Positions 25,160 to 33,320 of a stretch of DNA of 36,797 nucleotides are shown here, piece after piece. Where the stretch lies: the NCBI GenBank assembly GCA_903905065.1, contig CAIVEW010000109.1, positions 1-36,797 of the forward strand, given 5' to 3'. Position 1 is the first letter of the stretch. Each line of letters starts with the position of its first letter. Both the position numbers and the translations under genes were made by a program. The stretch is from an uncultured Bacteroidota bacterium (GTDB lineage: Bacteria; Bacteroidota; Bacteroidia; Chitinophagales; Chitinophagaceae). The notes under the pieces were generated by a model. It was not told the DNA's origin and did no database searches. It saw only the letters and a list, made by a program, of their open reading frames with translations.

Positions 25160-26374
25160 TTAAAACAACTGCAATTGCGAACCGCCATCAGGTTTCTTTG
25201 GCGGCTTAGCCTTACCCATCACTGTTCTGCCGCCATATTTCCAGGAGTTGTTTCTTTCGCGCTCTATCAGTTGCTCAAAATTGTTGTTGGGTATGAAATC
25301 TTCCTCCAGCCTTTTGGCTGCTTTTGAAAGATTTTTTATGGCTTCGTTTTTGTCAGTGGCGCCCAGTTTTGCACGGTTTACAGCATTTTCAAGGGTTTGT
25401 ATGGCCTCGTCATAGACATAGGTGGGTACGGGGAATGGATGGCCGTCTTTGCCCCCATGTGCAAAGGAGAAGCGCGCAGGATCTTCAAAACGGGATGGCG
25501 TGCCATGTATTACTTCGCTCACCAGTACAAGAGATTGTAAGGTACGCGGGCCAAGGCCTTCCAGCAGCAGGAGGGATTCCATATCCAGGTGCTCTTTCTC
25601 ATAGGCTATAGCCAATATGCTGCCCAGCCTTTTAATGTCCACATCTTTTGCTTTAACATCGTGGTGCGATGGCATTACCAGTTTCCGGATTTCCGGCAGC
25701 AGCCGTTCGGGGTTTTCCTGGGCCAGTTGCAATATGCCGGCGCGGGTAGTATCTGCATGCTTGTCGGTTATATTGATGATCTGCCCTTCGTTTTTCCCGT
25801 ATATAAAACTGTGCGGTTCTTCTACAAACGACGAAAGAGTGGGCGAGTGCCAGTGGTACCGGCGCGCCATACCATTAGCGCCGTTCATACCTTGCTGTAT
25901 CACTGCCCAGTCGCCATCGCTGGTGAGTACGAATGAGTGCAGGTATAGCTGGTAGCCATCCTGTATTGCGGTGTTGTCCACCTTCGCAGATAGCTTGCTG
26001 CTGCGCACCAGCAGGTCGCCGTTCAGGCCTGTCCGTTCGGCTATTCGTATTAGTTCTGCCGGTGTTTCCTTTGAGTATTTACCCTTGCCGCCGCATATAT
26101 AAATTCCCAATTCTTTGGAGCGCTCATTGACCGATCTTTTCAGCGCACCCATCACGGAGGTTGTAATGCCGGACGAATGCCAATCCATTCCCAGCACACA
26201 GCCCAGTGCCTGGAACCAGAAGGGATCACTAAGCCGCTGTAGTACGGCGCCCCGGCCATACTCATGCGCTATTGCTTCTACGATTGCCACACCCAGTTTG
26301 CTCATGCGCTGGTAGAGCCATGGCGGAACCTGGCCATAGTGAAGCGGCATATCGGCATAAGAACGGGCTGGCAT
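25160..26374 (-). CDS. DUF763 domain protein with clamp-like C-terminus
   Basis: This 404-residue cytoplasmic protein matches DUF763 (PF05559): GQVPPWLYQRMSKLG near the start, FWFQALGCVLGMDWHSSGITTSV, ADWAVIQQGMN-like text and the late HGGKDGHPFPVPTYVYD. Residues about 262-285 (LLLLEGLGPRTLQSLVLVSEV) look like a helix-hairpin-helix, a DNA-binding motif. The last five residues are QLQLF, close to the bacterial sliding-clamp motif QL(S/D)LF. Together these suggest a DNA-linked role, which is inference; the family has no established function. It is scattered across archaea and bacteria, which fits horizontal spread. It is flanked by repeats on both sides and probably transcribed alone. Confidence 0.88.
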   Translation of the reverse strand: MPARSYADMPLHYGQVPPWLYQRMSKLGVAIVEAIAHEYGRGAVLQRLSDPFWFQALGCVLGMDWHSSGITTSVMGALKRSVNERSKELGIYICGGKGKYSKETPAELIRIAERTGLNGDLLVRSSKLSAKVDNTAIQDGYQLYLHSFVLTSDGDWAVIQQGMNGANGMARRYHWHSPTLSSFVEEPHSFIYGKNEGQIINITDKHADTTRAGILQLAQENPERLLPEIRKLVMPSHHDVKAKDVDIKRLGSILAIAYEKEHLDMESLLLLEGLGPRTLQSLVLVSEVIHGTPSRFEDPARFSFAHGGKDGHPFPVPTYVYDEAIQTLENAVNRAKLGATDKNEAIKNLSKAAKRLEEDFIPNNNFEQLIERERNNSWKYGGRTVMGKAKPPKKPDGGSQLQLF

Positions 26375-26439
26375 AATGGGTCGATTTTGCGTTGTTTAAA
26401 GTTAAGGGTTTTTCACCAGCAGCGTAATACATATGGGTA

Positions 26440-26570
26440 CGTAGAGACGTTGCACTGCAACGTCTCCTAAAAGCCAGCGGTGTATCTTGTGGTTAGACAT
26501 TGCACTGCAACGTCTCCTGAATGCCGGTGGTGTATTTTGTGGTTAGACGTTGCAGTGCAACGTCTCTACG
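26440..26570. repeat. 50-bp tandem array inside a palindrome
   Basis: Two full 50-bp units (26446-26495 and 26496-26545) and a half unit (26546-26570) each begin GACGTTGCACTGCAACGTC or a near variant. The outermost 15 bases at 26440-26454 and 26556-26570 are perfect inverted repeats. A single-copy version of the same palindrome is at 30919-30949. Unlike a CRISPR, the 'spacers' are also alike. It lies between the DUF763 and LprI-like genes. Confidence 0.85.
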
Positions 26571-26609
26571 AAACTGCCCCTACAGAAAATATTAGGGAAA
26601 TAATTTGGA

Positions 26610-27026
26610 TTAATTCTTCTTCATAGCCTCGGCGTAGCTCCGTAGCTGCAGTACACGAGCCCTCACTATATCTATCCTTCCGTCCTGGCGCCTCATGCAC
26701 CATTTATTGCCCGGGCAATTGAACATATTGTTGTAGGAAGTGAATTCCGCATCGCGATATGCTTTCCAGGCGGCCTGCGATTGTTTGAGCGCGGCCTTAT
26801 CTTTGGTTTTCTTCAGTTCCTTCATCAGCTTGCCATAAGCCTTATCCAGTTCCTTGTCCCACTTGCCGTAAGCAATGAAGGCGCATGCATCAATATTGCC
26901 GGATGAGGTATCTTTTAAAAGACAATCCCGGTATGCAATGTCAATCGCATCTTCTTTCACTGTTTGAGCAGAAACGTGAAATGCAACGAGCAAAAACAAA
27001 ATAAGAATCAGATATCTGGTTGGCAT
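26610..27026 (-). CDS. LprI-like (DUF1311) secreted protein
   Basis: This is a 138-residue protein with signal peptide MPTRYLILILFLLVAFHVSAQ. The mature part has the lysozyme-inhibitor LprI N-terminal pattern: CAFIAYGKWDKELDKAYGKLM and SQAAWKAYRDAEF, with four cysteines (35, 48, 104, 110) that could form two disulphides. In other bacteria such proteins inhibit lysozyme in the periplasm; that activity is not proven here and the position usually cysteine in RDAEC is Phe. The frame is open upstream into the previous gene, but the signal peptide and a -7 element fix the start at 27026. Confidence 0.8.
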   Translation of the reverse strand: MPTRYLILILFLLVAFHVSAQTVKEDAIDIAYRDCLLKDTSSGNIDACAFIAYGKWDKELDKAYGKLMKELKKTKDKAALKQSQAAWKAYRDAEFTSYNNMFNCPGNKWCMRRQDGRIDIVRARVLQLRSYAEAMKKN

Positions 27027-27043
27027 AGAAGTTATTTGGAATT

Positions 27044-27051
27044 CAAATATA
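27044..27051 (-). promoter_or_regulatory. -7 element before the LprI-like gene
   Basis: On the minus strand TATATTTG matches TAnnTTTG exactly and lies 17 bp before the start codon. No good -33 TTG is present, so the LprI-like gene may instead be read through from the membrane glycosyltransferase gene, whose stop is only 37 bp upstream. Confidence 0.4.
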
Positions 27052-27063
27052 CAAACGTGCGTT

Positions 27064-28623
27064 TTATTTTCGCTTGTATATCTCCGCCCAGACGTTGCCT
27101 TTTTCGATCCTTTTAGCCGGGTAAAAGCATGTGTCATTTTTGATTTGAGCATAACGCGTATCGTTTTCAATGTTGTCGAAAATGGCGTAATGGGTATTTG
27201 CATTAATATCCCAGCTTACATTCGTGAACGCGCGATCGGAATGCAGGAAACCCGTGGCGGGATTGGACAGATGCTGTCCTTCCATAGATAGGGCCCCAAT
27301 ATACTGATCGCGGGGTACATTCTTTTCAAAATAGTCTGCTACACCCTGCTGTACTTTTAGCCCGTCAAAAATGCCATGTTCGCAATCGCCCCAGGCGTCA
27401 CTAAGCATGTACGCATATCCGCCGATAGATAGTATGATGATAAGAACAGTAACATATACATACGCATGTTTTATGAGCGTATTCATAAATACTGCACTGA
27501 TAAAAAGTGTTGGTATGATTGCGGCGAGCATATATCTGGGCGTAAAGAAATTCAACGAGGAAAAGCACAGAAAGCATATGACAAACCAGCCATTGATCCG
27601 TATCAGTTTTCGCTGCCTATCCGAATAGTATTCCCTGGCTGGATAGGAATATACCAACCAAATTACCGATAAAATAAATACTATAAAAAAGGGTATACCG
27701 GGTAAAAGCCGTCCGGCCCTCGTATCATCAATAAGATAGTAAATACATATGGCAGGTAACAATATCGTCAGCGGTTTCAACTTCCTTTGCCGGACAGCGG
27801 CTACCACGGCGAGCAGTACCAGCAACATAAAGTAACAGAATCTCAGTTGGTCAATAAATACTGTCTTCACACATCCTATGCGAAAAAGATACCAGAAATC
27901 AGTAAAGCTGTGCTTAATGCAGTCTGAATAAAGAGGAAAAATATACCACCCCCTGAGGTGTTTTTGCATAACAAAAAAGACCCCGATAAATAAGCATGGA
28001 ACGCCAACGGACACCAGCTTGTATATGCGTAGCTTTAATGGAGCATTTTTGTTCAGAAAATTAAAAAAGGCATCGATCCCTAAAACTATTCCCGCTACCA
28101 GGCCGCTCTCTTTTGTATAGAATAGCATCGTAAGGCATAATGCTGTTAAAAAATATTTTTCCCTTACGTAAAATACAAGGCTTGAGAAACAAAGAAAAGC
28201 CACCAGCATTTCAAATAAAACCAATGATGACTGGATAAAAAACATTTCCTGGACAATAACCAGTATCAGCGCCAGCACTGCTACCCGCTGGTCGAACATA
28301 CGCAGTGCCGTTTCATAAATGGCAATAAGAAAAACTACAGAAATAAATAATGCGAAAGAATGCATGGAAATATGCGAGTCGCCAAAAATGTTCATCCATG
28401 TTGCAGCGATTGCGTGAAAGAATAGGGGATGACCGCGCGAAAGTTCGGAGTCAATAGCAGTTGGCATGAGGCTGACCCCGTGGTGATACATAGCCTTGAT
28501 GGCCACCGCATATGGCCAGCTCTCATCCCAGTAATAGGCATAGTGAAGATACGGGAGCTTTAACCCAATAAATATCGTGAGAATAACAAATAGGGGAAGT
28601 CTACTCTTAGTATTGACAGGCAT
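27064..28623 (-). CDS. GT-C type membrane glycosyltransferase (PMT/ArnT-like)
   Basis: This is a 519-residue protein with about ten or more hydrophobic segments. After the first segment comes YYWDESWPYA with D33 and E34, the acidic pair found in the first periplasmic loop of PMT/ArnT (GT39/GT83) enzymes, followed by the SRGHPLFFHAIAATWM segment. A soluble C-terminal part of roughly 120 residues ends with YFEKNVPRDQYIGALS and FYPAKRIEKGNVWAEIYKRK. It should use a polyprenyl-phosphate sugar as donor on the periplasmic side. The acceptor is unknown. It may be cotranscribed with the LprI-like gene downstream. Confidence 0.8.
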   Translation of the reverse strand: MPVNTKSRLPLFVILTIFIGLKLPYLHYAYYWDESWPYAVAIKAMYHHGVSLMPTAIDSELSRGHPLFFHAIAATWMNIFGDSHISMHSFALFISVVFLIAIYETALRMFDQRVAVLALILVIVQEMFFIQSSLVLFEMLVAFLCFSSLVFYVREKYFLTALCLTMLFYTKESGLVAGIVLGIDAFFNFLNKNAPLKLRIYKLVSVGVPCLFIGVFFVMQKHLRGWYIFPLYSDCIKHSFTDFWYLFRIGCVKTVFIDQLRFCYFMLLVLLAVVAAVRQRKLKPLTILLPAICIYYLIDDTRAGRLLPGIPFFIVFILSVIWLVYSYPAREYYSDRQRKLIRINGWFVICFLCFSSLNFFTPRYMLAAIIPTLFISAVFMNTLIKHAYVYVTVLIIILSIGGYAYMLSDAWGDCEHGIFDGLKVQQGVADYFEKNVPRDQYIGALSMEGQHLSNPATGFLHSDRAFTNVSWDINANTHYAIFDNIENDTRYAQIKNDTCFYPAKRIEKGNVWAEIYKRK

Positions 28624-28776
28624 GGCGGATTCAAATCTACAGTGTATATCGAAACTATAAATCTAAGATAATATTGTACTGGTGCGGAAAAATGGATTTA
28701 AATGCTGGATATGAATTTAATTACTATCCCTTTGTAAAGGAAAATCCCCCAAATAATCACACGCCGATTATTTCAA

Positions 28777-28812
28777 TTTGTTATGCCATGTAGTTGTCAT
28801 ACCTTACTTTTG
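28777..28812 (+). promoter_or_regulatory. Promoter of the first M13 peptidase gene
   Basis: TACTTTTG (28805-28812) is an exact TAnnTTTG -7 element 22 bp before the ATG. The nearest upstream TTTG (28777-28780) is 24 bp away, a little longer than usual. Confidence 0.55.
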
Positions 28813-28834
28813 CCGTCTAAAATATAATTGAATA

Positions 28835-30889
28835 ATGAATTTAAGAAACAAATCTCTTGTCGCGGTAGCTATCGGGACAGTTGTATTAGGCATCGCCTCT
28901 TGTCAGCAACCCAGCACTACGAGTTCCGGTGGCAGCGGTATCAAGTTGCTCGATCCGGCAAATATGGATACGACCGTACATCCGGGCGATAACTTTTTTG
29001 AGTATGCCGGAGGCAACTGGCTGAAGAACAACCCCATACCAAGCACCGAGTCACGGTGGGGCAGTTTCAATATTTTGGCAGAAAATAATTACAAGGCACT
29101 CCATGGCATACTCGACTCAGCAGCAGGGGTGAAGAATGCACCAGCCGGCAGTGCTGTGCAAAAGGTAGGTGATTTTTACCGGACAGGCATGGACAGTGTG
29201 GCGATAGACAAGGCTGGCATTACTCCTTTAAATGAGATAATTGCCCGGATCAATAACATCAAGGACGCGAACGGTGTTATGGCTGAAGTGGCCATGGAAC
29301 AAACGCAAGGTATAGGCCCGCTGTATAGTTTTGGTGTATCGCCCGACGATAAGAACGTAACGAAAGAAATATGCCAGTTCGGCCAGGGTGGATTGGGTAT
29401 GCCGGGCAGAGAATATTATTTTGATAAAGACGAGCGCACAGCCAAAATTCGTGAGGCTTACCAGCAATATATACCGAAAATACTGTCTTTGACTGGCGAC
29501 GATAAAGCCGAAAAGAACGCAGCAGACATCTACAAGCTGGAACTGGCGCTTGCAGGCGCATCTATGACACGTGTGGAAATGCGTGATCCTTACAAATTAT
29601 ATAATAAGTATGACATAGCAGGTGCAGGCAAAGCAATGCCCGGCACCGACTGGAAAACACTGCTTACCTCCCTCAAGGCAGGAAGTGCAGACAGCATAAT
29701 CGTAGGCATGCCAGCGTTTTTTGTCGAAATGGCAAAACAGCTGAAGAGCACGCCGGTAGAAACCTGGAAGAATTATCTGAAATTTCACCTGGTGAATAAT
29801 ATGGCATCGGAGCTGAGCAGCGGATTCGACTCAACCCATTTCAACTTTTACGGCAAGACCATGAATGGCCAGAAAGAGCAAAAGCCAAGATGGAAACGCA
29901 TAATGCAAGCGGTTGATGGGTCAATTGGTGACCTGCTGGGCCAACTCTATGTAGATAAATATTTTAAACCAGAAGCAAAAAAACGCATGCAGGAGTTGGT
30001 TGACAATCTTCAGTCTACTTATGCAGAGCGCATACAGAAGCTGGACTGGATGAGCGACAGCACCAAGAAAAAAGCATTGACGAAGTTGAACGCCTTCATG
30101 AAAAAGATAGGCTATACCGACAAATGGAAAGACTATAGTGCGCTGACAATTGTGAACAATGATTACTTGAAAAATGTGCTTGCTTCAGAGCAGTGGGCTT
30201 ACAATTATAACCTCAGCAAGTTGGGCAAACCGGTTGACCGCACAGAGTGGGGTATGACTCCTCCTACGGTTAACGCCTACTACAACCCCGCATTCAATGA
30301 GATCGTCTTCCCCGCCGGTATTCTCCAGTTCCCATTCTTTGATGCGAACGCAGATGATGCTGTGAATTACGGAGGAATAGGCGCCGTAATAGGTCACGAA
30401 ATGACACATGGCTTTGACGACCAGGGCCGCTTGTATGGCGCCGATGGCAACCTGACCAACTGGTGGAGTCCTGCCGACTCTACGAACTTCACTTTGAAGG
30501 CGAAAGTAATGGTAGACCAATTTAATAAAGAGATCGTAATAGATACTTGCCATGCGAACGGAAGGCTCACAGAGGGTGAGAACCTGGCTGATCTTGGTGG
30601 TATAAACATTGCGTATGAGGCTTTTAAAAAAACCAAGCAGGGCCAGAGCAACGAAAAAATAGATGGCTTTACTCCCGATCAGCGTTTCTTCCTGAGCTGG
30701 GCACAGGTATGGCGTTCTAATATCCGCCCCGAAGCATTGGCGGCCCGCCTCAAGACTGACCCACACTCTGCAGGTATACTCAGGTGCAATATGCCGATCA
30801 GCAATATGAAGGCGTGGTATGATGCCTTCGGTATTAAGCCGACCGACAAAATGTATCGCCCAGAAAATGAAAGGGCAAGGGTTTGGTAG
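28835..30889 (+). CDS. M13 family metallopeptidase lipoprotein (PepO/neprilysin-like)
   Basis: This is a 684-residue zinc endopeptidase. The N-terminus is a lipoprotein signal with lipobox GIASC, so the enzyme is expected to be lipid-anchored in the envelope. The peptidase M13 N-terminal domain occupies about 45-420 (DTTVHPGDNFFEYAGGNWLKNN). The catalytic domain has HEMTH (521-525) and ENLAD (E582 and D586), preceded by INAYYNP-like substrate-binding text (VNAYYNPAFNEIVFPAG). The C-terminus ENERARVW keeps the final tryptophan but lacks the cysteine of CxxW in many family members. It is the first of two tandem paralogues. Confidence 0.93.
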   Translation: MNLRNKSLVAVAIGTVVLGIASCQQPSTTSSGGSGIKLLDPANMDTTVHPGDNFFEYAGGNWLKNNPIPSTESRWGSFNILAENNYKALHGILDSAAGVKNAPAGSAVQKVGDFYRTGMDSVAIDKAGITPLNEIIARINNIKDANGVMAEVAMEQTQGIGPLYSFGVSPDDKNVTKEICQFGQGGLGMPGREYYFDKDERTAKIREAYQQYIPKILSLTGDDKAEKNAADIYKLELALAGASMTRVEMRDPYKLYNKYDIAGAGKAMPGTDWKTLLTSLKAGSADSIIVGMPAFFVEMAKQLKSTPVETWKNYLKFHLVNNMASELSSGFDSTHFNFYGKTMNGQKEQKPRWKRIMQAVDGSIGDLLGQLYVDKYFKPEAKKRMQELVDNLQSTYAERIQKLDWMSDSTKKKALTKLNAFMKKIGYTDKWKDYSALTIVNNDYLKNVLASEQWAYNYNLSKLGKPVDRTEWGMTPPTVNAYYNPAFNEIVFPAGILQFPFFDANADDAVNYGGIGAVIGHEMTHGFDDQGRLYGADGNLTNWWSPADSTNFTLKAKVMVDQFNKEIVIDTCHANGRLTEGENLADLGGINIAYEAFKKTKQGQSNEKIDGFTPDQRFFLSWAQVWRSNIRPEALAARLKTDPHSAGILRCNMPISNMKAWYDAFGIKPTDKMYRPENERARVW

Positions 30890-30918
30890 GGTATAGAAAT
30901 TGTTGTTCTGATATTTGT

Positions 30919-30949
30919 AGTAGAGACGTTGCATTGCAGCGTCTCTACG
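30919..30949. repeat. Solo GTAGAGACGTTGCA palindrome
   Basis: An inverted repeat of about 14 bp per arm with one mismatch lies 30 bp after the first M13 gene. It is the single-copy form of the palindrome at 26440-26570. It could serve as a terminator or mRNA stabiliser between the paralogues, though it lacks a good T run. Confidence 0.7.
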
Positions 30950-31006
30950 TATTTAATCGGGCCTCATATTCTTAAACAATAATTACACCTTGCCGTATGT
31001 TTATCG

Positions 31007-31014
31007 TAATTTTG
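31007..31014 (+). promoter_or_regulatory. -7 element before the second M13 gene
   Basis: TAATTTTG matches TAnnTTTG and lies 22 bp before the ATG, the same distance as in the first M13 gene. The nearest upstream TTG (30990-30992) is too close (14 bp), so the -33 box is unclear. It suggests that the second paralogue has its own transcription start. Confidence 0.45.
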
Positions 31015-31036
31015 CACTCCATTTATAACAAATAAT

Positions 31037-33076
31037 ATGCTTTTAAAACGTTTGGTCTTATCCGGTCTTGCCGTTGTCACAATTGCATCCTGCAATCATT
31101 CTGATCAATCATCGGCATCCATTCACAAAATGATAGATAGGGCTAACCTGGATACAACCGTTCGTCCGGGAGATAATTTTTATCAGTATGCGAATGGCTC
31201 GTGGATGAAATTGAACCCGATACCGAAAACGGAAAGTGGATGGGGTAGTTTCAATGAAGTGGAGGAAGCCACTTACAAAACACTTCATTCGATATTGGAT
31301 TCTGCCGCATCCCTTGGGAAAATGCCCGATGGAAGTATTATACAGAAAGTGGGCGATTTTTACCGCAGCGGCATGGACAGCGTTACCATTAATAAAGAAG
31401 GCATGACCCCGCTTAGTGATATTGTTGCGCATATCAATAATGTTGGCGATGCTTCCAGCCTTATAGACGAAATAGGTAATGAACATATGATCGGACTAGG
31501 AACTTTGTTCAGTTTCAGCGTGGCCCCTGATGATAAAAACGTATCTAAGGAGATCTGCCAGTTCGGGCAAGGCGGTCTGGGCTTGCCCAGCCGCGAGTAC
31601 TATTTTGATAAAGACGCCAGGACTACGAACATCAGGGAGGCATACAGAAAGTACATCCCAACAGTACTGATGCTTATAGGTGAAGATCAGATAACCGCTG
31701 CGAGGGATGCTGCAGATATTTACAACCTGGAATTGTCGTTAGCGGGCGCGTCGATGACACAGAATGATATGCGTGATCCCTACAGGGTGTATAATAAATT
31801 CTCTGTCGGCGATGTCAGTAAACAGACTGGGATGGATTGGAAAAAACTCTTAGCAAGTTTGAACGTAAAAGGACAAGATACCATACTTGTCGCGGAGCCG
31901 AAATTTTTCGCGACGGTAGCGAACGATCTAAAATCAGTTCCTATCGATGTGTGGAAGAAATACCTGAAATTTCACCTGGTTAATGAAATGGCTCCGGAAT
32001 TGAGCCAGGAGTTTGATACTACGCAGTTCAATTTTTATGGTAAGATCCTTTATGGCCTGGAAGCACAGCGGCCCCGCTGGAAAAGGATACTGGAAATGAC
32101 CGATCAGTGTGAAGGAGATATGTTGGGGCAATTATATGTGAACAGAAAGTTTAAGCCAGCAGCAAAAGCGAGAATGCTGGAACTGGTGGACAATCTCCAG
32201 AAAACATATGCGGAGAGAATACAAAAACTGGACTGGATGAGCGATAGCACAAAAAGGAAGGCGCTTACTAAGCTTAATGCTTTTATGAAAAAGATCGGTT
32301 ACCCGGACAAGTGGAAAGATTACAGCGATCTGGTAATTGTGGGTAACGATTATGTAAAAAATATATTTGCTTCTGCCCAGTGGGCTTACAATTACAATCT
32401 TGCCAAATTGGGAAAACCGGTAGATAAAGGGGAATGGGGCATGACACCGCCGACCATAAACGCCTATTACAACGCGGCTTTCAATGAAATAGTTTTTCCT
32501 GCGGGCATACTGCAGTACCCGTTTTTTGATGATAACGCAGACGATGCCGTGAACTATGGTGGAATAGGTGCGGTCATAGGTCACGAAATGACCCATGGGT
32601 TCGACGACCAGGGCCGGCTTTATGATGCGCAAGGGAACCTTGCCAATTGGTGGAGCAAAGATGATGAGGGAAATTTCAAATCACGGGCTAAGCAGTTGGG
32701 TAACGAGTTTAAAAAAATAGTAGTTGTTGACGATATTCACGCAAATGACAGCCTTACAGAAGGGGAGAACCTGGCAGACCTGGGAGGAATCAACATCGCT
32801 TACGAGGCTTTCAAAAAGACGAAACAGGGAAAAAGCGAGGAAAAGAAAGACGGTTTCACGCCGGACCAGCGTTTCTTTCTAAGCTGGGCACAAGTGTGGC
32901 GCATGAATCAACGACAGGAAGCGCTGGCAGCGCAAGTGAAAACTGATGGACACTCGCCGGCTGTTTTGAGGGTCAATGTGCCGGTAAGTAATATGGCTGC
33001 CTGGTATAAGGCATTTAATATTAAGCCTACAGATAAACTTTTTCGGCCTGAAAATGAAAGAGTAAGAGTGTGGTGA
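31037..33076 (+). CDS. M13 family metallopeptidase lipoprotein, second paralogue
   Basis: This is a 679-residue protein that closely resembles the preceding gene product over its whole length, with near-identical catalytic regions (GGIGAVIGHEMTHGFDDQGR; HEMTH at 516-520, E577 in ENLAD). Lipobox TIASC follows a basic N-terminus. The most divergent parts are the first 40 residues after the lipid cysteine and a stretch around 240-290 (KQTGMDWKKLLASLNVKGQD). Divergence at many synonymous positions shows the duplication is not recent. It is probably also envelope-anchored, with substrate preferences shifted from its paralogue. Like its neighbour it ends ENERVRVW without the C-terminal cysteine. 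Confidence 0.93.
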   Translation: MLLKRLVLSGLAVVTIASCNHSDQSSASIHKMIDRANLDTTVRPGDNFYQYANGSWMKLNPIPKTESGWGSFNEVEEATYKTLHSILDSAASLGKMPDGSIIQKVGDFYRSGMDSVTINKEGMTPLSDIVAHINNVGDASSLIDEIGNEHMIGLGTLFSFSVAPDDKNVSKEICQFGQGGLGLPSREYYFDKDARTTNIREAYRKYIPTVLMLIGEDQITAARDAADIYNLELSLAGASMTQNDMRDPYRVYNKFSVGDVSKQTGMDWKKLLASLNVKGQDTILVAEPKFFATVANDLKSVPIDVWKKYLKFHLVNEMAPELSQEFDTTQFNFYGKILYGLEAQRPRWKRILEMTDQCEGDMLGQLYVNRKFKPAAKARMLELVDNLQKTYAERIQKLDWMSDSTKRKALTKLNAFMKKIGYPDKWKDYSDLVIVGNDYVKNIFASAQWAYNYNLAKLGKPVDKGEWGMTPPTINAYYNAAFNEIVFPAGILQYPFFDDNADDAVNYGGIGAVIGHEMTHGFDDQGRLYDAQGNLANWWSKDDEGNFKSRAKQLGNEFKKIVVVDDIHANDSLTEGENLADLGGINIAYEAFKKTKQGKSEEKKDGFTPDQRFFLSWAQVWRMNQRQEALAAQVKTDGHSPAVLRVNVPVSNMAAWYKAFNIKPTDKLFRPENERVRVW

Positions 33077-33261
33077 TGGCCACTTTTCATCTGGCACCCA
33101 TGATAAGTTTTCTCGGATGTGCGATAAGATCATCAATTATTCCATTTATTGGCATTGCGAAAATAAATATCTTTCGTTTATTACCAACCTTTAATAATAA
33201 TTTAATGTCTCTTAATTGGTAACTGCTTTTTTAAGTAGTAACAGCCCTTAGTAAATAGTTC

Positions 33262-33292
33262 TTTGTTGTTTTAAAAGCATTACTTATATTTA
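33262..33292 (+). promoter_or_regulatory. Promoter of the PKD/T9SS type B gene
   Basis: TTTG (33262-33265), a 19-bp spacer and TATATTTA (33285-33292, one mismatch to TAnnTTTG) place transcription near 33298, giving a leader of about 23 nt. The rest of the 244-bp gap is AT-rich without another obvious signal. Confidence 0.55.
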
Positions 33293-33320
33293 ACACGAAT
33301 TAAAATAAACAGTCTAACCT

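Noticed and set aside
26446-26570. CRISPR array candidate
   Set aside because: The period is regular (50 bp), but the would-be spacers are nearly identical to each other, there are only 2.5 units and no cas genes; it is a palindromic tandem repeat.
27027-27203. Upstream extension of the LprI-like gene by 59 codons
   Set aside because: It is antisense-free but overlaps the end of the membrane glycosyltransferase gene in another frame; the signal peptide begins at 27026.
30185-30934. 249-codon open frame on the minus strand
   Set aside because: It lies wholly opposite the conserved catalytic domain of the first M13 peptidase, is rich in Cys/Ile/Tyr, and has no recognisable domain.
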